A stretch of DNA of 31,915 nucleotides, taken from an uncultured Planctomycetaceae bacterium (lineage in GTDB: Bacteria; Planctomycetota; Planctomycetia; Pirellulales; UBA1268). Below are positions 1 to 7,789 of the stretch, one piece after another. Position numbers and translations under genes: made by a program. The first letter of the stretch is position 1. Every line of letters begins with the position of its first letter. Location: NCBI GenBank assembly GCA_937926325.1, contig CALAZQ010000557.1, forward strand, positions 1 to 31,915. The letters run 5' to 3'. The notes under the pieces were generated by a model. That model worked only from the letters and a program-made list of their open reading frames with translations, had not been told where the DNA came from and made no database searches.

Positions 1-1117
1 GATGGCGGCCATCTGGGGCTGGATGATGGAAGAGCAGGGGGTCGCCGGCATTTATGTCTTCAAGCTGAACGACCCGGGCATCTGGTCGTGGAAGGATACG
101 GGGCGGTTTTCCAACGTCGTGACCTATTCAACGCCTCGGGAGCGGGATCCGGGGCATGATCGCAGTGAGCTCGAACAGATCAGTTACGGCACGAAGAACT
201 TCGAGGTCTGTCGGCTCTTCAGCAAGGGGTTTCATGGCAGCCGGCCGCTGCTGCAGACCGACATCGAATGCTCAGACCTCGAGTACCGGTCCTGGACGAC
301 GTTCGACGAGGCTGGCCGGCGGTTTTTCATCTGGTCGGTTCAGGCCGATGAGTCTGTCGGGTATGAGGTGGAGTTTGACCTGAGTCAGTTGGGCCTGCCC
401 CCCGGTGTTCTGATCACTGCCGAAACGGTGAGCGGTGCCCGCCATGGCGAGGTGACCGAGGTGATGTCACTGCCTGCGAGTCAAAAAGTGCGGCTGCATC
501 AGCCGCCGCAGAGCGGCATGCTGCTGACGGTGCATGCCCAGCCGCTCACCCGCCGGCAGATTCTCCCCCGTGCCGATGCCACCGTGCAGCAGGGTGAAAT
601 GTCGGACAAGAACTTTGGGGCAACGGATCGTCTGCGGGTGGGCCGCCATTCGCAAAGCGACTTGAACTGCATCAGTTTTCTGAAATTTCGGCTTCCGGAA
701 GAGCCTGATCGCATCGAGCGGGCGGTGCTGCAGTTGCGCGGCCAGAGCAAAAGCCGGCATGCGTACGATGGCGGGTTTCTGTTTCGGGTCTATGCAATCT
801 CAGAAAATGACTGGGACGAACGACAGATCACGGCGGCCAATGCCCCGAACCTCTGTCGCACCGTCGCGGCGCTGCAGGAGATCGACCTGCAGCACTTTCC
901 GGTCGGCCATGCCACCTGCTTCGACCGGCCTGCGACACAGCGGGTGGACGTGACGCAGGCGGTGCAGGAGGCCCGGCAGCAGGGCCGGCAGCAGCTCAGC
1001 CTGGTGCTGATCAGAGAGCAGTATTGGCCTGACGAGCAGACCGACGACGTTTCGGCGGTCTTCGCTTCACGTGAGGCTGGCCTCGACCAGTCACCCGTCC
1101 TGCATGTGTGGCGGTAG
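1..1117 (+). CDS. C-terminal part of a large secreted-type protein with DNRLRE/CBM96-like domain (5' truncated)
   Basis: The reading frame is open to the window edge, so the true start lies upstream; the ATG at position 2 is probably an internal methionine. About 371 residues are visible. The first ~180 (aromatic-rich stretch WGWMMEEQ, then a beta-rich region ending LLTVHAQ) resemble the end of a catalytic barrel plus the beta-sandwich that follows it in many glycoside hydrolase-like proteins; this is an inference. From about residue 190 the pattern (ADATVQQG, NFGATDRLRVGR, FLKFRLP, then a C-terminal RVDVTQAVQEA and ASREAG) matches the beta-sandwich module known as DNRLRE or CBM96, found at the ends of secreted polysaccharide-active proteins. 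The gene converges on nth, with 168 bases between them. The substrate cannot be told from this fragment. An alternative is a non-enzymatic extracellular protein. Confidence 0.6.
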   Translation, partial: MAAIWGWMMEEQGVAGIYVFKLNDPGIWSWKDTGRFSNVVTYSTPRERDPGHDRSELEQISYGTKNFEVCRLFSKGFHGSRPLLQTDIECSDLEYRSWTTFDEAGRRFFIWSVQADESVGYEVEFDLSQLGLPPGVLITAETVSGARHGEVTEVMSLPASQKVRLHQPPQSGMLLTVHAQPLTRRQILPRADATVQQGEMSDKNFGATDRLRVGRHSQSDLNCISFLKFRLPEEPDRIERAVLQLRGQSKSRHAYDGGFLFRVYAISENDWDERQITAANAPNLCRTVAALQEIDLQHFPVGHATCFDRPATQRVDVTQAVQEARQQGRQQLSLVLIREQYWPDEQTDDVSAVFASREAGLDQSPVLHVWR

Positions 1118-1285
1118 CTCATCTTCAGCTTCGCGGGGCAACGATCTGGCAATGCCAGGGCCATCCCGGTGCTCGCGGCAGATCTGGAGTGCGGCCGATC
1201 CCATGGCGGCTCCCAGTGGTGATTCGTACTTCGACCGTCAGTGAGTTGCCATCGGCTTGCTGTCGCAGTCGAGCCAGGTCGATTG
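1118..1285. other. Convergent intergenic region
   Basis: This spacer separates the 3' ends of the plus-strand DNRLRE-type gene and minus-strand nth. It holds a short perfect stem (CTGGC 1146-1150 with GCCAG 1154-1158, 3-nt loop) but no U-tract on either side, so no convincing intrinsic terminator is visible. Confidence 0.4.
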
Positions 1286-1939
1286 TCAGGTGGTGGAACT
1301 GCGGCTTGGGCAGAGGGGGGCGAGGCTGCACGTGCCGCAGGCGGGGCTGCGGGCATGACAGACGCGGCGGCCGTGCAGAATCAAGGCATGGTGCAGGAAG
1401 GTCCAGCGGTCTTCGGGAAAGAGCGACTCGAGATCCTTCTCGACCTTGTCGGGATCGTCGTGGCGGCTGAACTTCAAGCGGCGGGCGAGCCGACCCACAT
1501 GGGTGTCGACCGCGATGCCGGGGCGGCCAAAGGCGTTGCTGGCGACGACGTTGGCGGTCTTGCGGCCGACGCCCGGCAGGGCGAGCAGGGCCTCGAAGTC
1601 ATCGGGCACCTCGCCGTCGTGCTGATCGACCAGTTGCTTCGCTGCGGCGACGATGTTCTTGGCCTTGGTTCGGAACAGGCCGATCGTCTTGATCAGGGGC
1701 TCGACCTGCGCCGGCCGGGCAGCTGCCAGGCGGCGGGCGTCCGAATACTTCGCAAACAGTGCCGGCGTGGCCGCGTTGACGCTGACGTCGGTAGCCTGGG
1801 CCGAGAGGATCGTGGCGACGAGCAGCTCAAACGGTGTGCCGAAATCGAGCTCGGTGCCGGCATCGGGGTAGCGGTTTCCAAGTTCGGCGAGCACCTGCCC
1901 GGCGCGAAGACGTTTTGCGGCAGCGGATTCTCGGGGCAT
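1286..1939 (-). CDS. nth: Endonuclease III (DNA glycosylase/AP lyase)
   Basis: Base-excision repair enzyme that removes oxidised pyrimidines from DNA and cleaves the abasic site. The 217-residue protein has the helix-hairpin-helix LPGVGRKTA at 121-129 with the catalytic lysine at 127, the catalytic aspartate at 145 in VDTHVGRL, and the four-cysteine [4Fe-4S] ligand pattern C194-x6-C201-x2-C204-x5-C210 near the C-terminus, spaced as in the family. Length is normal (E. coli enzyme about 211 residues). The frame is open further upstream, but the added residues are unlike the family and run into cstA, so I chose the ATG at 1939. No strong ribosome binding site is seen before it. It lies 37 nt downstream of cstA on the same strand, so the two are probably co-transcribed, although they have no obvious functional link. 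Confidence 0.95.
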   Translation of the reverse strand: MPRESAAAKRLRAGQVLAELGNRYPDAGTELDFGTPFELLVATILSAQATDVSVNAATPALFAKYSDARRLAAARPAQVEPLIKTIGLFRTKAKNIVAAAKQLVDQHDGEVPDDFEALLALPGVGRKTANVVASNAFGRPGIAVDTHVGRLARRLKFSRHDDPDKVEKDLESLFPEDRWTFLHHALILHGRRVCHARSPACGTCSLAPLCPSRSSTT

Positions 1940-1976
1940 TTGGGTTGCTATCGGGGCAGCAGGGCGGGACTGGATG

Positions 1977-3872
1977 TTATCCGACGGCGTCCCGGCCGGG
2001 CACTGCCAGCGGTGGCAGCGGATCTTCCAGCACGCCCTGCACCCGGCCCCAGAGCAGCAGGCCTTCAACCGCCATCCAGGCCTCGACCGCCAGCATGACG
2101 ACCGCGACCGCGACGAGTGCCAGGCTGCCGCCAGCGAGCCAGCGGCTGATGTTGATGCACAGGGCCCAGGCCGGCATCACCAGCATCAGGATCATCGGCA
2201 GGGTGGCGACGAACGTCGGCAGGCCGCGACGGCGGAGGTAGAAGCTGATCACCAGCAGCGACAAGCCGGCGAGCAGCTGGTTGGTCGCCCCGAACAGCGG
2301 CCAGAGGATCAGCCCGCCGGTGCCGAGGTTGGCGACGCTCCAGTCCTTGCCCGGCGCCGGCAACAGGGCGAGCAGGAAGGCGGTGCCGACGGCGAACAGG
2401 GTCGCCCCGTGCGGCGTGGCCAACCACGCAAGCGGGCTCGAAGACGACCGGCTGTCGTTACGACCCGGCAGCCTGGCGGCGAGCGTTCCGGCCAGTTCCT
2501 GCACGACATACCGCTGGAGTCGGGTGGCGGTGTCGAGCGTGGTGCCGGCGAAGCTCGCCACCAGCACCCCGACCAGGGCCCGGGCCATCACGGCGTCGAT
2601 GCCGAGCGACTCCAGCAGATTCCCCGAGCCGACCACGAAGGCGGCGATCGCCTTGCCGCCGGTGACCCCCCTCCAGTCGCCATAGAGCTCCCGCCAGAGG
2701 GCTGTCCCGGTCAGGCCGGGGTATTCCTGTGGCCAGCCCAGGCCGATGCCGGCGCCGACGGCCACGATCACGAGGACTGCCAGGAAGGCCTCCAGCAGCA
2801 TCGAGCCATAGCCGACCATGCGGGCGTCGGTCTCGCAGCGAAGCTGCTTGCTGGAGGTGCCGGAACTGACCAGGCAGTGAAAGCCGCTGACGGCGCCGCA
2901 GGCGATGGTGACGAACAGAAACGGGACGACCGGCGGGGCATTCTTGGGGTGCCAGTCGACCAGCGGGGCAAACATCTCCAGCGGCGGCGCCGGGGTGCCG
3001 GCGGCGATGGTGGCCGGCCCGAGCAAGGCGGTCACCACCAGGCCGGTGACGATCAGGCCGAGGCTCGAGATCAGCTGCAGGCTGTTGATGTAGTCGCGGG
3101 GCTGCAGCAGCAGCCAGACCGGCAGCACGCTGGCGACATAGCAGTAGGCCAGCAGAATCGCCACCCAGAGCCAGATCGGCCAGCCGGAGACGGTGCCGTT
3201 GATCGTCTGGATCAGCTGCCCGACCGGGCCGCCGGTCCAGCTGGTGCCCGGGCAGCCGGCCCCCAGCCAGACCGTGGCATACATCGCCGCCAGCGCCGCC
3301 AGGCTGGGACCGAGCAGATTCCTGCCCTGGCGATGGACCCGCAGGCCGATGGCCACCGCGATCGGAATCTGCAGAAAGACCGGCAGGATCGCCTCGGGGA
3401 ATTGCACGAAGACGCTCGCGATCACCCAGCCAAAGATCGCCAGCACCACCCAGAGCGCAAACAGCAGCAGCACCAGAAACAGCAGCCGGACCCGCGGGTT
3501 GAGCAGCCTCCCGGCGATCTCGCCGACGGTCATGCCCCGGTTCCGGAGGCTGACGATGAGCACCGCCATGTCGTGCATGCCGCCAATCAGAATCGAACCG
3601 ATGAGCACCCAGATCAGCGCCGGTCCCCAGCCCCACATAATCGCCAGGGCCGGCCCGACGATCGGCCCGGTGCCGGCGATGCTGGTGAAGTGGTGGCCAA
3701 AGACGATCGCCGGGGACGTCGGTACAAAGTCGCGGTCGTCCCGCAGCGTCTCACTCGGCACGGGGGCTGCCGGATCGAGCCGGAAGAGACGCTCGGCCAG
3801 CCACTGGCCGTAGAGAAAATAGCCCAGCAGCAAGGCTGCCGCCGCCACTGCGACCAGTCCCAGAATCATCAT
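1977..3872 (-). CDS. cstA: Carbon starvation protein CstA family transporter (peptide/pyruvate uptake)
   Basis: Polytopic inner-membrane protein of the CstA family, known in E. coli as a peptide and pyruvate transporter induced on carbon starvation. The signature near residues 60-115 is clear: FGHHFTSIAGTGPIVGPALA, then GWGPALIWV and GGMHDM. Many hydrophobic helices follow to the C-terminus, and the tail resembles the family's C-terminal extension. At 631 residues it is somewhat shorter than E. coli CstA (about 700). The start is the ATG at 3872, preceded on the minus strand by GGAGG with 8-nt spacing; a second ATG follows directly, and an upstream TTG at 3899 lacks support. It is divergent from the EF-G2-like gene and precedes nth. 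The small partner YbdD/YjiX, often encoded beside cstA, is not present here. Confidence 0.93.
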   Translation of the reverse strand: MMILGLVAVAAAALLLGYFLYGQWLAERLFRLDPAAPVPSETLRDDRDFVPTSPAIVFGHHFTSIAGTGPIVGPALAIMWGWGPALIWVLIGSILIGGMHDMAVLIVSLRNRGMTVGEIAGRLLNPRVRLLFLVLLLFALWVVLAIFGWVIASVFVQFPEAILPVFLQIPIAVAIGLRVHRQGRNLLGPSLAALAAMYATVWLGAGCPGTSWTGGPVGQLIQTINGTVSGWPIWLWVAILLAYCYVASVLPVWLLLQPRDYINSLQLISSLGLIVTGLVVTALLGPATIAAGTPAPPLEMFAPLVDWHPKNAPPVVPFLFVTIACGAVSGFHCLVSSGTSSKQLRCETDARMVGYGSMLLEAFLAVLVIVAVGAGIGLGWPQEYPGLTGTALWRELYGDWRGVTGGKAIAAFVVGSGNLLESLGIDAVMARALVGVLVASFAGTTLDTATRLQRYVVQELAGTLAARLPGRNDSRSSSSPLAWLATPHGATLFAVGTAFLLALLPAPGKDWSVANLGTGGLILWPLFGATNQLLAGLSLLVISFYLRRRGLPTFVATLPMILMLVMPAWALCINISRWLAGGSLALVAVAVVMLAVEAWMAVEGLLLWGRVQGVLEDPLPPLAVPGRDAVG

Positions 3873-4010
3873 CGCCTCGCCCTCCTGCGTGCCGGCCAAC
3901 CCGCCGCCACGAAGAACCGGGGCGGTCGATAGAATGCCGATGTCCGTCAGCAGTCTACTTCAGGCCTGCTGCGGTTGACTTTCCACCGCCCTCACCTGCC
4001 CGGCCCCTCT
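3873..4010. promoter_or_regulatory. Divergent cstA / EF-G2-like promoter region
   Basis: The 138-nt region separates divergent starts, so it must carry promoters for both directions. Possible -10 elements are TAGAAT at 3930-3935 on the plus strand and TAGACT at 3957-3952 on the minus strand. No recognisable -35 element stands 16-18 nt upstream of either one, so the exact sites are tentative. Confidence 0.35.
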
Positions 4011-6122
4011 ATGTCTCGCTCGCCCAGCCGTTCGCTCCAGCAGATCCGCAATCTCGGTATCATCGCCCACATCGATGCCGGGAAGACGACGCTCACCGAG
4101 CGAATGCTCTTTTTTACCAAGGCGATCCACCGGCTGGGGGATGTTGACCGGGGCACCACGGTAACCGACTTCGACCCGGAGGAGCAGGAGCGGGGCATCA
4201 CCATCTATTCCGCTGCCGTGTCGTTCCCCTGGCGGGATGTGACCGTCAATCTGATCGACACGCCGGGGCATGTCGATTTCACCGCCGAGGTGGAGCGGAG
4301 CCTGCGGGTGCTTGACGGCGCGGTGGTGGTGCTGTCGGCCCGCGAGGGGGTGGAGGCCCAGAGCGAAACGGTCTGGCGGCAGGCCGACCGCTACGGCGTG
4401 CCGCGGATCGTGCTGGTCAACAAACTCGACCGCGAGGGGGCCGACTTTTTCGGCACGGTGGATCAGGTTCGCGAGCGGCTCAAGGCTGAGCCGCTGCTGC
4501 TGCAGCTTCCTGTCGGCAGCGGGCCGCCCCATGTCAGCGATCCCTTCCGGGGCCTGATCGACCTGGTGACGATGGAGCAGATCAGCTTTCCGCCCAAGGA
4601 CGAGGTGCTCAGCGGGGCGGCCGCCGCGGTCGAGCCGACCCGGGGCCCAATCGCTGAGGAACACCGGCCGGCGGCTGAAGAGTGGCGGGAGCAGCTGGTG
4701 TCGACGCTGTTCGACTACTCCGACGAACTGGCGGAGCTGGCCCTGGCAGAGGCTGAGATTCCGGTTGAGCTGATGCGGCAGACGATCCGCACGGCGACCG
4801 TCGCCCGCAAGCTGGTGCCGGTGCTGGCCGGCTCAGCCCTCGACTGCATCGGCGTGCAGCCGGTGCTGGACGCGGTCGCCTGGTACCTGCCAAGCCCCGC
4901 CGATGTGCCGCCGGTGGAGGGGCTCGACCCGAAACAGAAAGAACCGACGACCATCAGCCGGCCGGCCGACCCCGATGCGCCGTTCTGTGGGCTCGTCTTC
5001 AAAATCCTGGCGGAGAAGCACGGCGACCTGGCCTTCGTGCGGGTCTATTCCGGCACGCTGAAGGCAGGCAGCCGGGCCTGGAACCCGGAAAAGCAAAAGA
5101 AAGAAAACATCGCCCAGCTCTGGCATGTGCAGGCCGACCGCCGCGAGCAGGTCGCCGAGTGCGCAGCGGGCGACATTGTCGGGGTGATCGGGCCGCGGCT
5201 GAGCGTCACCGGCGACACCCTCTGCGATGCCCAGCAGCCGATCGTGCTGGAGACGATCGAGTTCCCGGAGACCGTGATTTCGATGGCGATCGAGCCCGAG
5301 ACCAGCCTCGAGCGGAAGAAACTCGCCGAGACGCTCGAGATGATGAAGCGGCAAGATCCCACCTTCCGGGCCAGCGAGAGTGAAGACACCGGCCAGACGC
5401 TGATTTCGGGAATGGGCGAGCTCCATCTGGAGGTCATCCGGCATCGGCTCGAGCGGGAGTTCAACCTCCACTGCCGCGTCCACAAGCCGCGGGTCAGCTA
5501 CAAGGAGACCCTGGCCAGGGCGGCGACCGTCAGCGGCGAGTCGAATCGGCAGGTGGCGGGGCAGACGCTGGTGGCCACGGTGACGCTCAGCGGGGAGCCC
5601 ACCGGCGAGCAGACCGGGGTGACCGTCGAGCAAGGCTGGTTTCCCGAGGGGGACCAGCAGGCAGAGATTGCCGCGACGATGACCGAGGCGGTCCGGGAGA
5701 GCGCCGAACGGGGGGGGCTGAAGGGCTGTCCGCTCTGGGGAGTGCGAATTGTCGTCCGTGAGAGTCCGCTGCCCGAGCCGCTCCCGGGGGAGATCGCGAT
5801 CAAAATCGCCGCCGCCGACGCGATCGAGCAGCTGCTCGAGCAGGCTGGTACGGTGCTGCTCGAGCCGATCATGCGGGTGGAAGTGAGTGTGCCGGAGGAA
5901 CATCTTGGCGATGTCATCAACGACCTGCAGCAGCGGCGGGCGGTGATCACGGCGACGGAAATCCGCAGCGGCATGAATCTGTTGACCGCTGAGGCCCCGC
6001 TCGCCGGCATGTTCGGCTATTCGGCTGCTGTTCGCAGCGTCAGCCAGGGCCGGGCCAGCTTTACGATGGCACCGCTGAAGTACGGTCCCGCGCCGGCCGA
6101 AACCGCCGCCGCCTACGTCTGA
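4011..6122 (+). CDS. Elongation factor G paralogue, EF-G2/mtEFG2-like (probable ribosome-recycling GTPase)
   Basis: Translational GTPase of 703 residues. The G motifs are complete: AHIDAGKTT at 19-27, RGITI at 61-65, DTPGH at 83-87 and NKLD at 137-140, followed by EF-G domains II-V. Several features separate it from housekeeping EF-G as I recall the families. It has LGDVDRGTTVTDF before the G2 motif, VEAQSETVWRQAD and PLLLQLP in the G domain, and its domain IV lacks the conserved glycine-rich SGGxGQYG motif. All of these resemble mitochondrial EF-G2, which works with ribosome recycling factor to split ribosomes, and the related 'spd' EF-G2 group of spirochaetes, planctomycetes and deltaproteobacteria. 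The start is the ATG at 4011; a TTG at 3975 would add 12 non-conserved residues. It lies upstream of rpsJ, where fusA-tuf often occur, but tuf is absent. The GTPase family is certain and the recycling role is inferred. Confidence 0.85.
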   Translation: MSRSPSRSLQQIRNLGIIAHIDAGKTTLTERMLFFTKAIHRLGDVDRGTTVTDFDPEEQERGITIYSAAVSFPWRDVTVNLIDTPGHVDFTAEVERSLRVLDGAVVVLSAREGVEAQSETVWRQADRYGVPRIVLVNKLDREGADFFGTVDQVRERLKAEPLLLQLPVGSGPPHVSDPFRGLIDLVTMEQISFPPKDEVLSGAAAAVEPTRGPIAEEHRPAAEEWREQLVSTLFDYSDELAELALAEAEIPVELMRQTIRTATVARKLVPVLAGSALDCIGVQPVLDAVAWYLPSPADVPPVEGLDPKQKEPTTISRPADPDAPFCGLVFKILAEKHGDLAFVRVYSGTLKAGSRAWNPEKQKKENIAQLWHVQADRREQVAECAAGDIVGVIGPRLSVTGDTLCDAQQPIVLETIEFPETVISMAIEPETSLERKKLAETLEMMKRQDPTFRASESEDTGQTLISGMGELHLEVIRHRLEREFNLHCRVHKPRVSYKETLARAATVSGESNRQVAGQTLVATVTLSGEPTGEQTGVTVEQGWFPEGDQQAEIAATMTEAVRESAERGGLKGCPLWGVRIVVRESPLPEPLPGEIAIKIAAADAIEQLLEQAGTVLLEPIMRVEVSVPEEHLGDVINDLQQRRAVITATEIRSGMNLLTAEAPLAGMFGYSAAVRSVSQGRASFTMAPLKYGPAPAETAAAYV

Positions 6123-6177
6123 CGGTCTGCTGGCGTTTTGGCTGGCATCACAAAATGTCGGAATTTCAGCCGGCGTG

Positions 6178-6206
6178 TTGACAGCCGGTTACCCCGCTCG
6201 TAGATT
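6178..6206 (+). promoter_or_regulatory. Sigma-70-type promoter of the S10 operon
   Basis: TTGACA at 6178-6183 is a perfect -35 element. It stands 17 nt from TAGATT at 6201-6206, which matches the -10 consensus at 4 of 6 positions. Transcription would begin near 6213 and leave about 190 nt of untranslated leader before rpsJ. It lies 56 nt after the EF-G2-like stop, so the ribosomal cluster need not depend on readthrough from that gene. Confidence 0.7.
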
Positions 6207-6263
6207 CCGTGATTCCTCCGCCGCGAGGCCGCCGATTCCTCATCGGCTCTGGCCTCCAGCGGA

Positions 6264-6286
6264 AAAAGTCGTTTCGGACGGCTTTT
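6264..6286 (+). promoter_or_regulatory. Stem-loop in the rpsJ leader
   Basis: AAAAGTCG (6264-6271) can pair over all 8 positions, with one G-U pair, with CGGCTTTT (6279-6286) around a 7-nt loop. The A-stem-T form recalls an intrinsic terminator, but the U-run is only four long and part of the stem. It lies about 50 nt after the predicted transcription start, so it could be an attenuator or a regulatory stem in the leader. The function is not shown. Confidence 0.4.
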
Positions 6287-6404
6287 CGCGGTCGTGTTGG
6301 CCACCGTGGACGGTTCGTTTGGCAGCAGTGCTGAGCGAAGGTGTGTTCGCGGGTCGATGCCGTCAGGGCCTGATTCCGGGATGTCCGAACCTTGGAGAGA
6401 GACT

Positions 6405-6731
6405 GTGGCTGCGCCGACGCAGGAAATCATTCGCATCCGAATGGAAGCCTACGACCATGCCGTACTCGATCAGAGTGCGGCCGAGATCGTTGATACCGCC
6501 AAGCGGACCAACTCTGAAGTGCATGGCCCGATCCCGCTGCCGACACGGATCGAGCGGTATACCGTGCTTTCGGGACCGCATGTCGATAAGAAGGCCCGGC
6601 AGCAGTACGAAATTCGCACGCATAAAAGAGTCGTCGACATCGTCCAGGCCACCGCCAAGACGATCGAGGCGCTCAACAAACTGAGCCTGCCGGCAGGCGT
6701 TGACATCAAGATCAAGGCCTCGTCGAAGTAG
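6405..6731 (+). CDS. rpsJ: 30S ribosomal protein S10
   Basis: First gene of the S10 operon; S10 (NusE) sits in the 30S head and also takes part in transcription antitermination with NusB. The 108-residue protein shows the family core: [10 protein letters not shown], a [14 protein letters not shown] helix, GPIPLPT, and the THKR segment followed by a C-terminal region ending VDIKIKA. The frame is open further upstream, but the GTG at 6405 has GGAG at 6393-6396 with 8-nt spacing and gives the expected length (E. coli 103). The in-frame ATG at 6381 has no comparable site. The next gene, rplC, begins 206 nt later, an unusually wide gap inside this operon. Confidence 0.96.
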   Translation: MAAPTQEIIRIRMEAYDHAVLDQSAAEIVDTAKRTNSEVHGPIPLPTRIERYTVLSGPHVDKKARQQYEIRTHKRVVDIVQATAKTIEALNKLSLPAGVDIKIKASSK

Positions 6732-6937
6732 GGTGTAATAGGAAGAGACAAACACCCGGTTGAGTCGTGTGGCTCCACGGGTAAACCAGCAACACGAGAA
6801 CTAGGAGCGTACGGTTCATGCTTGGAAGGCGTCGCGGGTAAGGGTCGGGCAGTGCTCGGCAACTCCCGCAGCCAACGGCTTCAGGTGTGACGGAGAGTGG
6901 CCCCGATCGCGGGGCTGGCTTTCACCGGCGATGTGAC
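6732..6937 (+). promoter_or_regulatory. Structured rpsJ-rplC spacer (candidate leader RNA)
   Basis: This 206-nt gap contains several pairing options. GGGTGT (6731-6736) pairs with ACACCC (6752-6757), while ACCCG (6754-6758) can instead pair with CGGGT (6778-6782), so the two stems exclude each other. A stem of 8 pairs, two of them G-U, at 6898-6905/6910-6917 around the loop ATCG lies 20 nt before the rplC ATG. A micro-ORF at 6818-6841 (MLGRRRG) follows AGGAG at 6803-6807. The layout fits a post-transcriptional control region for rplC and rplD, but nothing here proves it. Confidence 0.4.
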
Positions 6938-7789
6938 ATGGCTGACGATCAGCACGCGACAGAGCAGGGCGAAGAGACTCCCGTTGCCGAAGCCGGCCAA
7001 GAGGCTGTTGCTGCCGCCGAGCAGGGAGAGGCTCCAGAGCCGGTTGAGTTTGACCGGCGGGGCATTCTCGGCCGCAAAGTCGGGATGACCCAGATTTTTG
7101 ACGCCGACGGCACGGTTGTGCCGGTCACGGTCATTGAAGCCGGACCATGTACGGTACTGGCAACCCGCACGGCTGTCCGTGACGGGTACGAGGCGGTCCA
7201 GCTCGGCTTTCTCGACAAGCCCCGCCGGCTGGCCAGCCGCTCGGTGCGGGGGCAGGTGGCGAAACTTGACAGTAAGCGGTCGAGGCAACGGGCCGCGGCG
7301 GGTGTCGAACCGGCACCGAAGGCTGGCTGTGAGCCGAAGCGGTTTGTCCGCGAACTTCGTGATGAATCAAAGGCCAAGGTCGGGCAGACCGTGACCGTGG
7401 CGGTTTTCGAGGGCTGCGAGGCAGTCGACATCACCGGGACGACCAAGGGGCGGGGCACGGCTGGTGTCATGAAACGCCACAACTTTGCCGGCCAACGGGC
7501 CAGCCATGGTGTCAAGAAGGTTCACCGTCACCAGGGCGGTACCGGCATGTGTCAGTCGCCAGGCCGGCTGTTCAAAGGCAAAAAGATGGCGGGTCGCTAT
7601 GGGAACGAGCGATCGACCATGCGGAATCTTCGCCTGGTGAGCATTGACAGCGAGCGGAATCTGCTGGTTGTTCGCGGGGCGGTGCCCGGGCCCAATGGGG
7701 GCTACCTCATGGTTCGCCAGACCAACAAGTTGAGGCGGACGGCTACGGCCGGCACGCCGACCTCCAAGAAGAAGGGGGGTGGGAAATGA
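6938..7789 (+). CDS. rplC: 50S ribosomal protein L3 with acidic N-terminal extension
   Basis: L3 binds 23S rRNA near the peptidyl-transferase centre and starts 50S assembly. The core begins at about residue 42 with GILGRKVGMTQIF, and the central loop (KRHNF, HRHQGGTGMCQSPGR, FKGKKMAGRYGNERST) is well conserved. About 40 residues rich in Ala, Glu and Gln precede the core; most bacterial L3 proteins start almost directly at GILG. The ATG at 6938 is the best start. A GTG at 6887 would place a strong hairpin inside the coding region and add unlike sequence, and neither has a good ribosome binding site. Length is 283 residues against about 210 in E. coli, with a basic C-terminal tail. It overlaps rplD by 4 nt (ATGA), so the two are translationally coupled. 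Confidence 0.94.
   Translation: MADDQHATEQGEETPVAEAGQEAVAAAEQGEAPEPVEFDRRGILGRKVGMTQIFDADGTVVPVTVIEAGPCTVLATRTAVRDGYEAVQLGFLDKPRRLASRSVRGQVAKLDSKRSRQRAAAGVEPAPKAGCEPKRFVRELRDESKAKVGQTVTVAVFEGCEAVDITGTTKGRGTAGVMKRHNFAGQRASHGVKKVHRHQGGTGMCQSPGRLFKGKKMAGRYGNERSTMRNLRLVSIDSERNLLVVRGAVPGPNGGYLMVRQTNKLRRTATAGTPTSKKKGGGK

Noticed and set aside
1241..2098. 285-residue plus-strand frame over nth
   Set aside because: It is antisense to the conserved endonuclease III, whose catalytic and iron-sulfur residues are intact.
1974..3932. 652-residue plus-strand open frame opposite cstA
   Set aside because: It is His/Gln/Asp-rich low-complexity translation antisense to a clearly conserved membrane protein; such frames are common in GC-rich DNA.
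4833..5903. 356-residue minus-strand frame over the EF-G2-like gene
   Set aside because: It is a shadow frame of a conserved GTPase, with no recognisable domain or start signal.
6264..6286. Stem as intrinsic terminator for the EF-G2-like gene
   Set aside because: It lies downstream of a strong promoter, has a weak GC stem and only four U residues, so it is described as a leader stem.
6887..6937. Upstream GTG start for rplC
   Set aside because: It would put a strong hairpin within the coding region and add residues unlike L3; the ATG at 6938 is a better fit, although its ribosome site is also weak.
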